From contig NC_023036.2 in assembly GCF_000317305.3 (NCBI RefSeq), forward strand, positions 1,798,001 to 1,862,000: a stretch of 64,000 bases of DNA, written 5' to 3'. The stretch is from Mycolicibacterium neoaurum VKM Ac-1815D. GTDB taxonomy: Bacteria > Actinomycetota > Actinomycetes > Mycobacteriales > Mycobacteriaceae. Positions 1-11,656 of this stretch are shown in pieces. The position numbers and the translations under genes were made by a program. The notes under the pieces are model-generated. The model was not told the DNA's origin and did not search any database. It saw nothing but the letters and a program-made list of their open reading frames with translations. Position 1 is the stretch's first letter. Each line of letters starts with the position of its first letter.

Positions 1-71
1 GGTGGACGCTCACCGTCGCGATTCTGCCGCACGCAACCGCATCTGTTGCATTCGCGTGCTTGGATGGAGGT

Positions 72-866
72 GTGACGCGGGTATTGGCGGTCGCCAATCA
101 AAAGGGTGGGGTCGCCAAGACCACGACGGTGGCGTCGTTGGGTGCGGCGTTGACGGAGAAGGGCCTCCGGGTGCTGCTCGTCGACCTGGATCCGCAGGGC
201 TCGCTGACGTTCTCCCTCGGCCATGACCCGGATGCGCTGCCGGTATCGGTGCACGAGGTGTTGCTCGGTGAGGTCGAACCCAGCGCCGCGCTGGTGCAGA
301 CACCCGAGGGGATGGCGCTGTTGCCCGCGAACATCGACCTCGCGGGTGCGGAGGCGATGCTGCTGATGCGGGCCGGCCGCGAGTACGCGCTCAAGCGCGC
401 GCTGGACAAGGTGGCCGACGACTACGACGTCGTGGTCATCGACTGTCCGCCGTCGCTGGGCGTGCTGACCCTCAACGGTCTGACGGCCGCCGACGAGGCG
501 ATCGTGCCGTTGCAGTGCGAGACGCTGGCCCACCGTGGGGTCGGGCAGTTCCTGCGCACGGTCAACGATGTCCAGCAGATCACCAATCCGGGCCTGTCGT
601 TGCTCGGTGCGCTGCCGACGCTGTACGACTCGCGTACCACTCACAGCCGCGATGTGCTCTTCGATGTCGCCGACCGCTACGAGTTGCCGGTCCTGGCGCC
701 GCCCATTCCGCGCACGGTGCGTTTCGCCGAGGCAAGTGCCTCCGGTTCGTCGGTGCTGGCGGGACGAAAGAACAAGGGCGCCAACGCCTACCGTGAGTTG
801 GCCGAGAACCTGCTGAAGCACTGGAAGTCCGGTAAGGCGCTCGCCACCTTCACCCCCGAGGTGTAG
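72..866 (+). CDS. ParA/Soj-family ATPase (Rv3213c-like)
   Basis: A 264-aa ParA/MinD-type P-loop ATPase. The deviant Walker A motif KGGVAKTT is at residues 11-18 and a Walker B-like VVVIDCPPS near residue 120. The GTG at 72 is chosen over the in-frame TTG at 60 because MTRVLAVANQKGG is the usual start of this family. Its GGAGG (66-70) is very close, so the exact start is uncertain. Members bind DNA and dimerise on ATP. No ParB partner or parS site is seen nearby, so this is an orphan ParA rather than the main chromosome-partition protein. It converges on the next gene across 19 bases. Confidence 0.93.
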   Translation: MTRVLAVANQKGGVAKTTTVASLGAALTEKGLRVLLVDLDPQGSLTFSLGHDPDALPVSVHEVLLGEVEPSAALVQTPEGMALLPANIDLAGAEAMLLMRAGREYALKRALDKVADDYDVVVIDCPPSLGVLTLNGLTAADEAIVPLQCETLAHRGVGQFLRTVNDVQQITNPGLSLLGALPTLYDSRTTHSRDVLFDVADRYELPVLAPPIPRTVRFAEASASGSSVLAGRKNKGANAYRELAENLLKHWKSGKALATFTPEV

Positions 867-885
867 TCCTGTCCCTTGGGTGAAC

Positions 886-2136
886 TCAGGAGCCCAGCGC
901 CACCACGGTGTCCCCGCGCTGCTCGATGAGGTTCGGTCCGGCCGTGGCGGGGACCACCGCCGTCTCGGCGGGTTCGCGGCGCAACTCGATATGACGAACT
1001 CCAGAACCGGTCTTGGGGTCGAAGACGTCGTACCCGTCGGTGACCGGAACCAGTAGCTCGCCGGCCATCACCGTGCCCGGGCCGACCGGCGCGCCGCCGG
1101 CGGCGGGGGAGACGGTGAACTTGTAGCGCAGGCCGTCGGCGGCGAACACCAGCAGCGAATCACCGGTCCACCAGGTGATCAGATCGCCGGCACGCGACGC
1201 GGTGGCGTAGCGCGACGGTGCGGCGTCCAGTGGAATGCTGGCCGTCACCGTTCCGGTGTCGTCGACGATGTTGACCACCGGTCGCGGCGTGGGAAGGTAC
1301 ACCGCGGTGGTGGTATCGGAGACGGCGATCACCCGGGCGTCGGCGTCGACCGAAACACCGGGTTGCTGTTCGTATTTGACGTCCGGAACGTCCTCTTCGT
1401 CGGACACCCGCAGCAGGGTCAGTCGCATCTCGGTCTGTTCCGGGCAGGACTCCATGATCGAGACCGCCGAGGAACTCGCCTGCGCCGAGACCAGTCGGCA
1501 CAGCGGGGTCACCGGCACGTCGGGTTTGACCCTGGCGTCCAGCGCTCCCCAGCTGAGCATGCGCACCATGTCCGAGCGCCACAGTTCCAGCCTGCTGTCC
1601 CCGTAGGACAGCACCGCGGTGCCGTCGGTGGACAGTTTCACCTCGGGGTCGGCGTAGGCGGTGCGGGCGGGGCCGCGCTTGCCGGTACCGGCGTCGATGG
1701 TGCTGACCTGCCCGCACCCTCGTGAATCCGGGTACACCGCGACCGCGTACTGATAAACCGAGGTGACGCCGCACAACGGCAGATCGCGCTCGTAGCTCCA
1801 GAGTTGGGCACCGGTGTCCGGTGCCCGGCCGATCACCGCAGCACCGTCACCGGTCACCACGGCCCCCGAAACGACAAGGGGCTGTGTGGTTTCCGGGCTC
1901 GTCGCGGTCCACAGCTGCCGCAGCCGCTCCGGCACGGCGGTGGCCGGGGCCGGCGCGGTGACCTGGCCGGCGGCCGGGCGGCTGATCGTGGCGCGCGCGT
2001 CGCTGGTCCACCAGACCAGCACCGCGATGACGGCGACCGCGCACGCGATGGCGACGGCCGCGATCACATCACCGCGGGTGCGGCGTTCCGGCTGCGGCGG
2101 GCAGGAGCGCAGCGACCCGGGGATTCTTGGTGTCAC
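886..2136 (-). CDS. Membrane-anchored protein with beta-propeller-like body (Rv3212-like)
   Basis: A 416-aa protein with one membrane helix (about residues 24-43, AVAIACAVAVIAVLVWW) and a large C-terminal part predicted outside the membrane. Recurring segments such as VVTGDGAAVIGRAPDTGAQLW resemble PQQ/YncE-like propeller blades. The function is unknown; it matches conserved mycobacterial Rv3212 by position and length. It starts with GTG inside the rhlE stop codon (GTGA overlap), so the two genes are probably translationally coupled. Codons 4-14 come from a short dispersed repeat (2095-2125). Confidence 0.85.
   Translation of the reverse strand: MTPRIPGSLRSCPPQPERRTRGDVIAAVAIACAVAVIAVLVWWTSDARATISRPAAGQVTAPAPATAVPERLRQLWTATSPETTQPLVVSGAVVTGDGAAVIGRAPDTGAQLWSYERDLPLCGVTSVYQYAVAVYPDSRGCGQVSTIDAGTGKRGPARTAYADPEVKLSTDGTAVLSYGDSRLELWRSDMVRMLSWGALDARVKPDVPVTPLCRLVSAQASSSAVSIMESCPEQTEMRLTLLRVSDEEDVPDVKYEQQPGVSVDADARVIAVSDTTTAVYLPTPRPVVNIVDDTGTVTASIPLDAAPSRYATASRAGDLITWWTGDSLLVFAADGLRYKFTVSPAAGGAPVGPGTVMAGELLVPVTDGYDVFDPKTGSGVRHIELRREPAETAVVPATAGPNLIEQRGDTVVALGS
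2095..2125. repeat. Short dispersed repeat, copy 1
   Basis: About 31 bases containing GAGCGCAGCGAC, matching 8222-8252 at roughly 27 of 31 positions. It lies in the first codons of the Rv3212-like gene, just before its membrane helix. On the minus strand it encodes IPGSLRSCPP. The other copy also lies near the N-terminus of a membrane protein. Confidence 0.55.
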
Positions 2137-3677
2137 TCAGCCGCGGCGGGAGCACTGGCCTTGCGGGGCCTGCGACGGCGGCGGCGCTTGGCCGGCGTGG
2201 CCTCGCCACCCTCAGATTCGGCCTGGGGCTCCGGTCCGGACTCCGAAGGCGTTGCCGCATCGCCATTCTCGGGATGTCCGGTGGCCGCCTGGCCGCCGCG
2301 GGTGCGGCGACGGCTGCGGGTACGGGCCGGGCGCTCGGCGCGTTCGGTGCGCTCGACACGCTCACCTTCGGTGCGGGTCTTAGGCTTGCGGGCCGTGGCG
2401 ATGGAGCCGGTCGCCTCGGTCGGGATGTTCAGCTCGGTGTACAGATGGTCTGAGCTGGAATAGGTTTCGACCGGATCGGGGTTGTTCAGGCCCAACGCCT
2501 TGTCGATCATCGTCCAGCGGGGCAGCTCATCCCAGTCGACGAGGGTGACCGCGATACCGGTCTTGCCCGCGCGCCCGGTGCGGCCGATGCGGTGTACGTA
2601 GGACTGTTCGTCCTCGGGGATCTGGTAGTTGATGACGTGGGTGATGTCATCGATATCGATGCCGCGTGCCGCGACATCCGTTGCGACGAGCACGTCGACC
2701 TCACCGGTGCGGAAAGCCTTCAGCGCCTTCTCCCGTGCGATCTGGCCGAGGTCGCCGTGCACCGCGCCGACCTTGAAGCCGCGCTCGCCGAGTTCGTCGG
2801 CGACCTTCTGTGCGGTGCGCTTGGTACGGGTGAAGATCATGGTGGCCCCACGGCCCTCGGCCTGCAGGATCCGCGCCACCATCTCCACCTTGTCGAGGGC
2901 GTGCGCCCGGTAGGCGAACTGCTCGGTGGTGTCGTGGGTCTGCGAGGACTGCGCCGATTCGGCCCGGATATGGGTCGGCTGGTTCATGAAGGTGCGCGCC
3001 AGCGTGATGATGGGGCCGGGCATGGTCGCCGAGAACAGCATGGACTGCCGGTCATCGGGGGTGAGGCGCAGGATGCGCTCGATATCGGGAAGGAATCCCA
3101 GATCGAGCATCTCGTCGGCCTCGTCGAGCACCAGCACCGACAGGCTGCCGAGCTGCAGGTGGCCCTGCTGGGCCAGGTCGAGCAGCCGTCCCGGGGTGCC
3201 GACCACGACGTCGACGCCCTTCTGCAGGGCCTCGATCTGCGGTTCGTACGGGCGACCGCCGTAGATCGAGGTCACCACGAACTTGCGATCGGAGTCCTCG
3301 GAGACGGCCCGCAGGTACTTCGAGGCGATCTCCAGATCGCTGTAGACCTGCAGACACAGCTCGCGGGTGGGAACCACGATGAGCGCCCGCGGGGTGCCGT
3401 TGAGCGGGCGTCCCTGGTCACTGCTGATGCGGTGCAGCAGGGGCACGCCGAAGGCCAGGGTCTTGCCCATGCCGGTGCGGGCCTGGCCGATCAGATCGTC
3501 GCCGGCCAGCGCGAGCGGCAGGGTCAGCTCCTGGATCGCGAAAGCGTGTTCTTTACCGGTCTCGGCCAGTGCGCGGACGATCTCGTCGCGAACGCCCAGG
3601 TCGGCGAAGGAAGTCTTGGGGGCTTCGACCGGTGCGGTCGTGTCCGTCTGTGCGGTCGTGTCTGTCTGTGCAGTCAT
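2133..3677 (-). CDS. rhlE: DEAD-box ATP-dependent RNA helicase RhlE
   Basis: A 514-aa DEAD-box helicase. Visible motifs in order: Q-motif region (FAIQELTLPLAL), motif I ARTGMGKT, Ia PTREL, Ib GTPGRLLDL, DEAD, SAT, then the second RecA domain with VHGDL, VATDVAARGIDID and HRIGRTGRAG. The last ~70 residues are basic and low-complexity (KRRRRRRPRKAS), typical of an RNA-binding tail. The expected role is ATP-driven RNA duplex unwinding in RNA turnover or ribosome assembly. The N-terminus holds two copies of AQTDTT. It is the first gene of a two-gene operon with the Rv3212-like gene. Confidence 0.95.
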   Translation of the reverse strand: MTAQTDTTAQTDTTAPVEAPKTSFADLGVRDEIVRALAETGKEHAFAIQELTLPLALAGDDLIGQARTGMGKTLAFGVPLLHRISSDQGRPLNGTPRALIVVPTRELCLQVYSDLEIASKYLRAVSEDSDRKFVVTSIYGGRPYEPQIEALQKGVDVVVGTPGRLLDLAQQGHLQLGSLSVLVLDEADEMLDLGFLPDIERILRLTPDDRQSMLFSATMPGPIITLARTFMNQPTHIRAESAQSSQTHDTTEQFAYRAHALDKVEMVARILQAEGRGATMIFTRTKRTAQKVADELGERGFKVGAVHGDLGQIAREKALKAFRTGEVDVLVATDVAARGIDIDDITHVINYQIPEDEQSYVHRIGRTGRAGKTGIAVTLVDWDELPRWTMIDKALGLNNPDPVETYSSSDHLYTELNIPTEATGSIATARKPKTRTEGERVERTERAERPARTRSRRRTRGGQAATGHPENGDAATPSESGPEPQAESEGGEATPAKRRRRRRPRKASAPAAAE

Positions 3678-3978
3678 AGTGTGGTCCGGCGGCTTGGGCC
3701 GCCGTCAGCCTTTCGCTTGTCTTTCCTCGTCGCGTCCACGCGCGCACGACGATGACGAGTAAAAGGCGGATATCCCCAGATGGCGGGCGATACCGCTCCG
3801 TCGGGCCCAGCAATTGGACAGCGGGCCGAACCACGTGCACGCACATTTCTTTCGGTGGTGATGCGCACCCGGGAGTGCCGGTGACATCGCTACCGAATAC
3901 CCATGGTAGCCGGTCACGCCTCGATAGCGCGCATTGTGGCGGTTTCGCGGTGTCGCGCAGCGGGGATATAACCAGGTC
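3678..3978. other. Intergenic region between divergent rhlE and FAD monooxygenase genes
   Basis: About 300 bases with no convincing gene. It must hold the promoters of both flanking genes. There is a short GC inverted repeat (GGCGGC around GGGCC) at about 3688-3706 just upstream of rhlE, and a more AT-rich patch near 3760-3775. No operator or RNA gene is recognised. Confidence 0.5.
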
Positions 3979-5211
3979 GTGACTCCTCATGTCGTGATCT
4001 CCGGCGCCGGTATCGCCGGGCCCGCACTGGCCCATCAACTCCATGCGCGGGGGTGGCGGACGACCGTGATCGAACGGTTCCCGCGGCGGCGTGAGGAGGG
4101 GCAGAACGTCGACATCCGCGGTGCGGCCCGCGAGGTGATCCGCAGGATGGGGATCGAAGCCGACGTCCGGGCCGCCGGGACCGGTGAGATCGGTACCCGG
4201 TTCGTCACCGCCGACGGCCGTCCCGCCGCGTCGTTCCCGGTCGGCGAGCCGGGAGGCAGTGACGGCCCCACGGCCGAGTTGGAGATCCTCCGTGGGGAGC
4301 TGTCACGCATCCTGATCGAGCACACCCCCGGTACCGAGTATCTCTTCGACCGCCAGATCGCCGATGTCACCGACCACGGTGACGGGGTGAGCACGGTGTT
4401 GCAGGACGGTTCGGTGCTGGAGTCCGATCTGCTGGTGATCGCGGAGGGCCTGCATTCCCGCTCGCGCCGGTTCGTCACCGATGTCGGTGTCGGCGAACTC
4501 GGCATGTACCTCGCCTACGCCACCATCCCGCGCCGCGATGACGACGATCTGTGGTGGAACTGGCAGCACGCCACCAGACGCCGGTCGGTGCATCTGCGAC
4601 CCGACAATCTGGGAACCACCCGGGCCATCCTGACCTTCATGTCCGACGTGCGGGGTTTCGAGGAATTGGATCGCCAGGGCCAGCTGACCATCCTGCGGCG
4701 TACCTTCGCCGATGTCGGGGGTGCAGCGCCGCGCATCCTCGCCGATATCGACGCCGGGGCTCCGATGTATTTCTCGGCGGTGGGCCAGGTGCGGGCGCCG
4801 GTGTGGAGCCGGGGGCGGATCACCCTGCTGGGCGATACCGCGTTCTGTAACGGCACCTTCGGGGGAGCGGGGACCAGTCTGGCGCTCATCGGTGGGTACG
4901 TGTTGGCCGGCGAGCTGGCCGTCGCACCGGATATCGCCGGCGCGCTGGCGGCCTATCGGCGCACCATGCAGCCGTTCCTCGACACCGCTCCGGAGCTCAG
5001 CGAATCGATGTTGCGGCTGGCCAATCCGCATTCCGGGCTGGGCGTTCGTGCGGTGCGCGCCGTCGCCGCCGTGTCGGCCGGGCCGGTCGGCCGGAGGATC
5101 AGCTCCCTGGTCGGTGACCGCTTCTCCGATATCGCCGGTGCCGGGCTCAGGCCGCCCGATTACCCCCCGACCGGCACGACTGCAGGTATCGGTCCGGTGG
5201 CTCGTGATTAA
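3979..5211 (+). CDS. FAD-dependent monooxygenase (PheA/TfdB or TetX-like)
   Basis: A 410-aa class A flavoprotein monooxygenase. The N-terminal dinucleotide-binding motif GAGIAGPALAHQL is followed by VIERFPRRREEGQNVDIRG. The second FAD motif is GDTAFCNGTFGGAGTSLALIGGYVLAGEL-like near residue 285. Such enzymes hydroxylate small aromatic or polyketide substrates using NAD(P)H and O2; the substrate here cannot be told. The GTG at 3979 is preferred to an upstream TTG because it places the Rossmann strand at the N-terminus. It is not part of the conserved M. tuberculosis gene order and looks inserted. The next gene starts 9 bases later, so they may be co-transcribed. Confidence 0.87.
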   Translation: MTPHVVISGAGIAGPALAHQLHARGWRTTVIERFPRRREEGQNVDIRGAAREVIRRMGIEADVRAAGTGEIGTRFVTADGRPAASFPVGEPGGSDGPTAELEILRGELSRILIEHTPGTEYLFDRQIADVTDHGDGVSTVLQDGSVLESDLLVIAEGLHSRSRRFVTDVGVGELGMYLAYATIPRRDDDDLWWNWQHATRRRSVHLRPDNLGTTRAILTFMSDVRGFEELDRQGQLTILRRTFADVGGAAPRILADIDAGAPMYFSAVGQVRAPVWSRGRITLLGDTAFCNGTFGGAGTSLALIGGYVLAGELAVAPDIAGALAAYRRTMQPFLDTAPELSESMLRLANPHSGLGVRAVRAVAAVSAGPVGRRISSLVGDRFSDIAGAGLRPPDYPPTGTTAGIGPVARD

Positions 5212-5220
5212 GGTTGGCCC

Positions 5221-5907
5221 ATGACCTCGACGCCGTCCGACGCCGCCGCCGGCATTTCCCGTGTCCCGGCCGATCATCCCGGTGTCACCGAGCTGTTCGC
5301 CCTGCTGGCCTACGGCGAGGTGGCGGCCTTCTATCGGCTGACCGAGGAGGCGCGGATGGCGCCGAACCTGGCGGGCCGGATCAACATGGCCAGCATGGCC
5401 GCCGCCGAGATGCGGCACTACGAGCTGCTGAACGAGGCGTTGTCGGCCCGCGGGGTGGACACCGTGCCCGCCATGACCAAGTACGCCCCCGCGTTGGAGA
5501 ACTATCACCGCCTGACCACGCCGAGTACCTGGCTGGAGGCGTTGGTCAAGACCTATATCGGGGACGCGCTGGCGGCCGACTTCTATCTGCAGATCTCCGA
5601 CGCCCTGCCGCCGGAGGCGGCCGAGGTGGTGCGTTCGGTGCTCGCCGAGACCGGACACTCGCAGTTCGTGGTGGCCGAGGTCCGCGCCGCCGTCACGGCC
5701 AGTGACCGTCAGCGTCACCGGTTGGCGCTGTGGTCGCGGCGGCTGCTCGGCGAGGCCATCACCCAGGCCCAGTACGTGCTCGCCGACCGCGACGATCTGG
5801 TCGATCTGGTGATCAGCAGCAGCGACGGGTTGGGTCAGCTCTCCGAGTTCTTCGACAAGCTGCAGCAGACCCACGCCAGTCGGATGCAGGAGCTGGGGCT
5901 GGCCTGA
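5221..5907 (+). CDS. Ferritin-like fold protein (Rv3210c-like)
   Basis: A 228-aa, almost fully helical protein with the E...EMRHYE and E..H spacing of ferritin-like di-iron four-helix bundles. EMRHYELLNEAL near residues 62-73 and AETGHSQFVVAEV near 142-154 supply candidate metal ligands. It corresponds to the conserved mycobacterial Rv3210c, often described as a tRNA-hydroxylase-like or ferritin-like protein. The substrate is unknown. It starts with ATG shortly after the monooxygenase stop and converges on the MmpS-like gene with a 4-base gap. Confidence 0.88.
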   Translation: MTSTPSDAAAGISRVPADHPGVTELFALLAYGEVAAFYRLTEEARMAPNLAGRINMASMAAAEMRHYELLNEALSARGVDTVPAMTKYAPALENYHRLTTPSTWLEALVKTYIGDALAADFYLQISDALPPEAAEVVRSVLAETGHSQFVVAEVRAAVTASDRQRHRLALWSRRLLGEAITQAQYVLADRDDLVDLVISSSDGLGQLSEFFDKLQQTHASRMQELGLA

Positions 5908-5911
5908 GGCG

Positions 5912-6835
5912 CTACCTGGTGCAGGTGGCGATCATCGAGTTGTTGGTCTGCAGCGCCAGCGCGGTGCCGTTGCCGTCGAGGATCGCGCAGTTGAGCTGAC
6001 CGCCGACGCTGGTGGCCGTCACCGAGGACAGCGTGACTCCGGGGTTCAGGGTCACCGACTTCGTCCAGGGCAGGGCGACGTTCACATCGGTCTGCAGAGC
6101 GCCCTGCTGGTCGGTGTAGATGATCGTCACCAGATCGATGAGCTGGCGGTTGCCGGTCACGCGGTAGGTGATGGTGCGCGCGGCCGCGGCCGGGTCGACG
6201 GCGGCCGGGGGTGCGGGCGGCGCGGGAGCGGCCGGTGCGGGCGCGACGGGCGTCGGCACGACCTCGGGAGTGGCGGTGGCCGCCGGTGTCGGGGTCACGG
6301 TGGTCACGCGTTCGGGGTTGGTGTCTGCGCGCCCAGGAGCGGCGCTCGGCGCCGCGGCCGTGGTGGTGACGGCGTCGTCGGCCGGGGTCGCCGATGTGGT
6401 GGCCCCCGAGTTGGCCGACGTGACGGTGCCGCTATCGCCGCCACCGAGGATCACCCCGGTGCAGATGACGGCGACCATCAGGATGGCGCCGGCCACCCCG
6501 GCCACCCAGATCCAGCGACGGTCCAGCTTCTCGTGATAGTCCGCGGGGTATTCGTAATCGGCGTCATACCCGTCAGTGCCATAGCCGTCGGCCTCGTAGT
6601 CGCGGGCCTCGTAGTGACCGCCGGAGTAGCTGTCCTCGGCGTAATCGGGGCTGCGGTAGGTGCCCCTGCCGTAGGCCGGGCCGGAATCGCCGTACCGGCG
6701 CTGCCGATCGGTGGGGTAGTCCGAGCCGAACCGCGGTTCGTCCTCGATGCCCACGCCGGAGTCGCGGCCGGACCGGTAGCTATTGCCCGAGTATCCGTCA
6801 CGCGTTGTCGAATATGGTGAGTATTGCCTGCTCAT
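5912..6835 (-). CDS. MmpS-like membrane protein (Rv3209-like)
   Basis: A 307-aa protein. Residues 1-110 are Tyr/Ser/Asp-rich and cytoplasmic, followed by one membrane helix (WIWVAGVAGAILMVAVICTG), a Thr/Pro/Ala-rich linker, and a C-terminal MmpS-type domain (YRVTGNRQLIDLVTIIYTD to the end). MmpS domains partner MmpL transporters and bind periplasmic ligands, but no MmpL gene is adjacent. The ATG at 6835 (MSRQYSPYS) is preferred over an in-frame start 45 codons upstream, whose extra residues do not look like protein. Codons in the N-terminal part favour repeated Tyr-Gly-Asp units. Confidence 0.85.
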   Translation of the reverse strand: MSRQYSPYSTTRDGYSGNSYRSGRDSGVGIEDEPRFGSDYPTDRQRRYGDSGPAYGRGTYRSPDYAEDSYSGGHYEARDYEADGYGTDGYDADYEYPADYHEKLDRRWIWVAGVAGAILMVAVICTGVILGGGDSGTVTSANSGATTSATPADDAVTTTAAAPSAAPGRADTNPERVTTVTPTPAATATPEVVPTPVAPAPAAPAPPAPPAAVDPAAAARTITYRVTGNRQLIDLVTIIYTDQQGALQTDVNVALPWTKSVTLNPGVTLSSVTATSVGGQLNCAILDGNGTALALQTNNSMIATCTR

Positions 6836-7058
6836 CACGTAATTCCCAGATCGTTTCGGTACGTACCCGGCCGATGCTAGTAGTGCAAAAGTTACGGATG
6901 ATGCTGACTCGCTCTCGGTCCGATAACGGTCCGGCGTCGGTCTGGTCAGCCCGATTCGCTCACGGCGCAACGGTCGCAGCCCGCCTCGCTGCGATCCGCG
7001 TGGCGCTGTCCACTAGCCTGATTGAACGCATCGCCAAACAACCGAAGGGGTCTCAAGC

Positions 7059-9410
<2,352 letters not shown>

Positions 9411-9512
9411 CCACGCCCGACGCCGGGAACGGATGGCCCGGTTTTGCTGTTGGATAGCTGTGCCTGGTCTGATTGAGGCCAGGAATTCGTCGTCCAATGC
9501 AAGGAGCGCACG

Positions 9513-10688
9513 GTGACGTCACTGCCCCCGCTGGTGGAGCCGGCCGCCGAACTGACCCGCGAGGAAGTCGCGCGGTACAGCAGGCATCTGATCATCCCCG
9601 ACATGGGGGTCGACGGTCAGAAACGGCTGAAGAACGCCAAGGTATTGGTCATCGGCGCCGGCGGGCTGGGATCGCCGACCCTGCTCTATCTGGCCGCCGC
9701 CGGGGTGGGCACCATCGGCATCGTCGAATTCGACGTCGTCGACGAGTCGAACCTGCAGCGTCAGATCATCCACGGCCAGTCCGATATCGGCCGCTCCAAG
9801 GCGCAGAGCGCGCGCGACTCGGTGCTGGAGGTCAACCCGCTGGTCAACGTCGTGCTGCACGAGCTGCGCCTGGAGCCCGAGAACGCAGTCGACCTGTTCG
9901 CCCAGTACGACCTGATCCTGGACGGCACCGACAACTTCGCCACCCGCTACCTGGTCAACGACGCCGCCGTGCTGGCAGGCAAGCCCTACGTCTGGGGTTC
10001 GATCTACCGGTTCGAGGGCCAGGTGTCGGTGTTCTGGGAGGACGCCCCCGACGGTCTGGGCCTGAACTACCGCGATCTCTACCCCGAGCCACCGCCACCG
10101 GGCATGGTGCCCTCCTGCGCCGAAGGCGGCGTGCTGGGCATCCTGTGCGCGTCGATCGCCTCGATCATGGGCACCGAGGCCATCAAGCTGCTGACCGGTA
10201 TCGGTGACCCGCTGCTGGGCAGGCTGATGGTCTACGACGCGCTCGACATGACCTACCGCACCATCAAGATCCGCAAGGATCCGGCGACGCCGAAGATCAC
10301 CGAGCTGATCGACTACGAAGCGTTCTGCGGTGTGGTCTCGGACGAGGCCGCCGCCGCGTCGGCCGGATCGACGGTGACGCCCAAGGAACTGCGTGAGCTG
10401 CTCGATTCGGGCAAGCCGGTCGCACTCATCGACGTCCGCGAGCCCGTCGAGTGGGAGATCAACCACATCGACGGCGCCTCGCTGATCCCGAAGTCGGTGA
10501 TCGAGGCGGGCGAGGGATTGGCCACCGTGCCGCAGGACAAGACCCCGGTTCTGTACTGCAAGACCGGCGTCCGCTCCGCCGAGATGCTGGCCGTGCTGAA
10601 GAAGGCCGGCTTCTCCGACGCCTTGCATCTGCAGGGCGGCATCGTGGCATGGGCCAAGCAACTCGAACCCGACATGGTCATGTACTGA
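9513..10688 (+). CDS. moeZ: Adenylyltransferase/sulfurtransferase MoeZ
   Basis: A 391-aa fusion of an E1-like ThiF/MoeB domain and a C-terminal rhodanese domain. The ATP-binding loop is GAGGLGSPTLLYLAAAG (near residue 47) and the rhodanese active-site loop is YCKTGVRSAE (near 350). The CXXC zinc pairs of E. coli MoeB are absent, as in other MoeZ proteins. It adenylates and thiocarboxylates small sulfur-carrier proteins such as CysO and MoaD2 for cysteine and molybdopterin synthesis. The GTG start sits behind AAGGAG. The Rv3205c-like gene follows 37 bases later. Confidence 0.95.
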   Translation: MTSLPPLVEPAAELTREEVARYSRHLIIPDMGVDGQKRLKNAKVLVIGAGGLGSPTLLYLAAAGVGTIGIVEFDVVDESNLQRQIIHGQSDIGRSKAQSARDSVLEVNPLVNVVLHELRLEPENAVDLFAQYDLILDGTDNFATRYLVNDAAVLAGKPYVWGSIYRFEGQVSVFWEDAPDGLGLNYRDLYPEPPPPGMVPSCAEGGVLGILCASIASIMGTEAIKLLTGIGDPLLGRLMVYDALDMTYRTIKIRKDPATPKITELIDYEAFCGVVSDEAAAASAGSTVTPKELRELLDSGKPVALIDVREPVEWEINHIDGASLIPKSVIEAGEGLATVPQDKTPVLYCKTGVRSAEMLAVLKKAGFSDALHLQGGIVAWAKQLEPDMVMY

Positions 10689-10725
10689 CGGTGTCTGCAG
10701 GCCGGCACCGCTTAGGCTGGCGTGC

Positions 10726-11580
10726 GTGACTGACGATCTGCCACCCGACCATGTGATGGCGGCGTTTGGGCTGGCCGGTGTGCGGCCGGTGCCGCTGGGT
10801 TCGTCCTGGGAGGGCGGCTGGCGGTGTGGCGAAGTGGTGTTGTCGATGGTCGCCGACCATGCGCGCGCCGCCTGGTCGGCCAAGGTACGCGAAACGCTGT
10901 TCGCCGACGGGATCCGGTTGGCACGACCGGTGCGCTCCACCGACGGCCGCTATGTGGTGGCCGGTTGGCGCGCCGACACCTTCGTCGCCGGTACCCCGGA
11001 ACCACGCCATGACGAGGTGGTGTCGGCTGCGGTGCGCCTGCACGAGGCCACGGCCAAGCTGGAACGGCCCCGGTTCCTGACCCAGCCGCCGGTGGCGCCA
11101 TGGTCGGATGTCGATGTGTTCATCGCCGCCGATCGTGCGGCCTGGGAGGACCGTCCGCTGCACACCCTGCCCGCGGGTGCCCGGGTGGCACCCGGCACGG
11201 TCGACGGCCAGAAGTCCGTCGAACTGCTCAACCAGTTGGCCTCATTGCGCACCCCGACCCGCAGTCCGAGTCAGCTGGTGCACGGAGACCTCTACGGCAC
11301 AGTCCTTTTCGCGGGCACCGCCGCACCGGGTATCACCGACATCACACCGTACTGGCGGCCGGCCTCCTGGGCGGCCGGCGTGGTCGTCGTGGACGCGCTG
11401 GCCTGGGGCGAGGCCGATGACGGTCTGGTCGAGCGGTGGAGTGCATTACCGGAATGGTCGCAGATGTTGTTGCGGGCCTTGATGTTCCGGCTCGCCGTGC
11501 ACGCGCTGCACCCGCGCTCGACCGCAGCGGCCTTCCCTGGGCTTGCCCGCACCGCGGCGCTGGTCCGCCTCGCCGTCTGA
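10726..11580 (+). CDS. TIGR02569-like conserved actinobacterial protein (Rv3205c-like)
   Basis: A 284-aa protein. The fold looks related to aminoglycoside phosphotransferase-like kinases: a GSSWEGGW loop, then LVHGDLYGTVLF as a degenerate H-G-D-x(4) catalytic segment, then ITDITPYWRP in place of the metal-binding DFD. The aligned key residues are mostly kept (HGD), but activity is unproven. It is co-directional with moeZ and ends at a strong inverted repeat shared with the convergent alkyltransferase-like gene. Confidence 0.85.
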   Translation: MTDDLPPDHVMAAFGLAGVRPVPLGSSWEGGWRCGEVVLSMVADHARAAWSAKVRETLFADGIRLARPVRSTDGRYVVAGWRADTFVAGTPEPRHDEVVSAAVRLHEATAKLERPRFLTQPPVAPWSDVDVFIAADRAAWEDRPLHTLPAGARVAPGTVDGQKSVELLNQLASLRTPTRSPSQLVHGDLYGTVLFAGTAAPGITDITPYWRPASWAAGVVVVDALAWGEADDGLVERWSALPEWSQMLLRALMFRLAVHALHPRSTAAAFPGLARTAALVRLAV

Positions 11581-11593
11581 GTTGCTCTCCTCT

Positions 11594-11655
11594 CGCGAGC
11601 AGGCTGGTATACCCCCATTTTCGTCGTGATCCGGGGGTATACGCGTCTGCTCGCG
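11594..11655. terminator. Bidirectional hairpin between convergent genes
   Basis: Two nested perfect inverted repeats: CGCGAGCAG (11594-11602) with CTGCTCGCG (11647-11655), and GTATACCCCC (11607-11616) with GGGGGTATAC (11633-11642), around a 16-base loop. It lies between the convergent Rv3205c-like and Rv3204-like stop codons. There is no long U-run. Confidence 0.7.
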
Positions 11656-11656
11656 G

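Noticed and set aside
1-59. A gene end before the ParA-like gene
   Set aside because: The 59 bases are too short to support a coding frame or terminator; the neighbour lies outside the window.
5221-5907. True tRNA-(ms2io6A) hydroxylase MiaE
   Set aside because: Only the general ferritin-like helical pattern is seen; the MiaE-specific motifs cannot be confirmed by eye.
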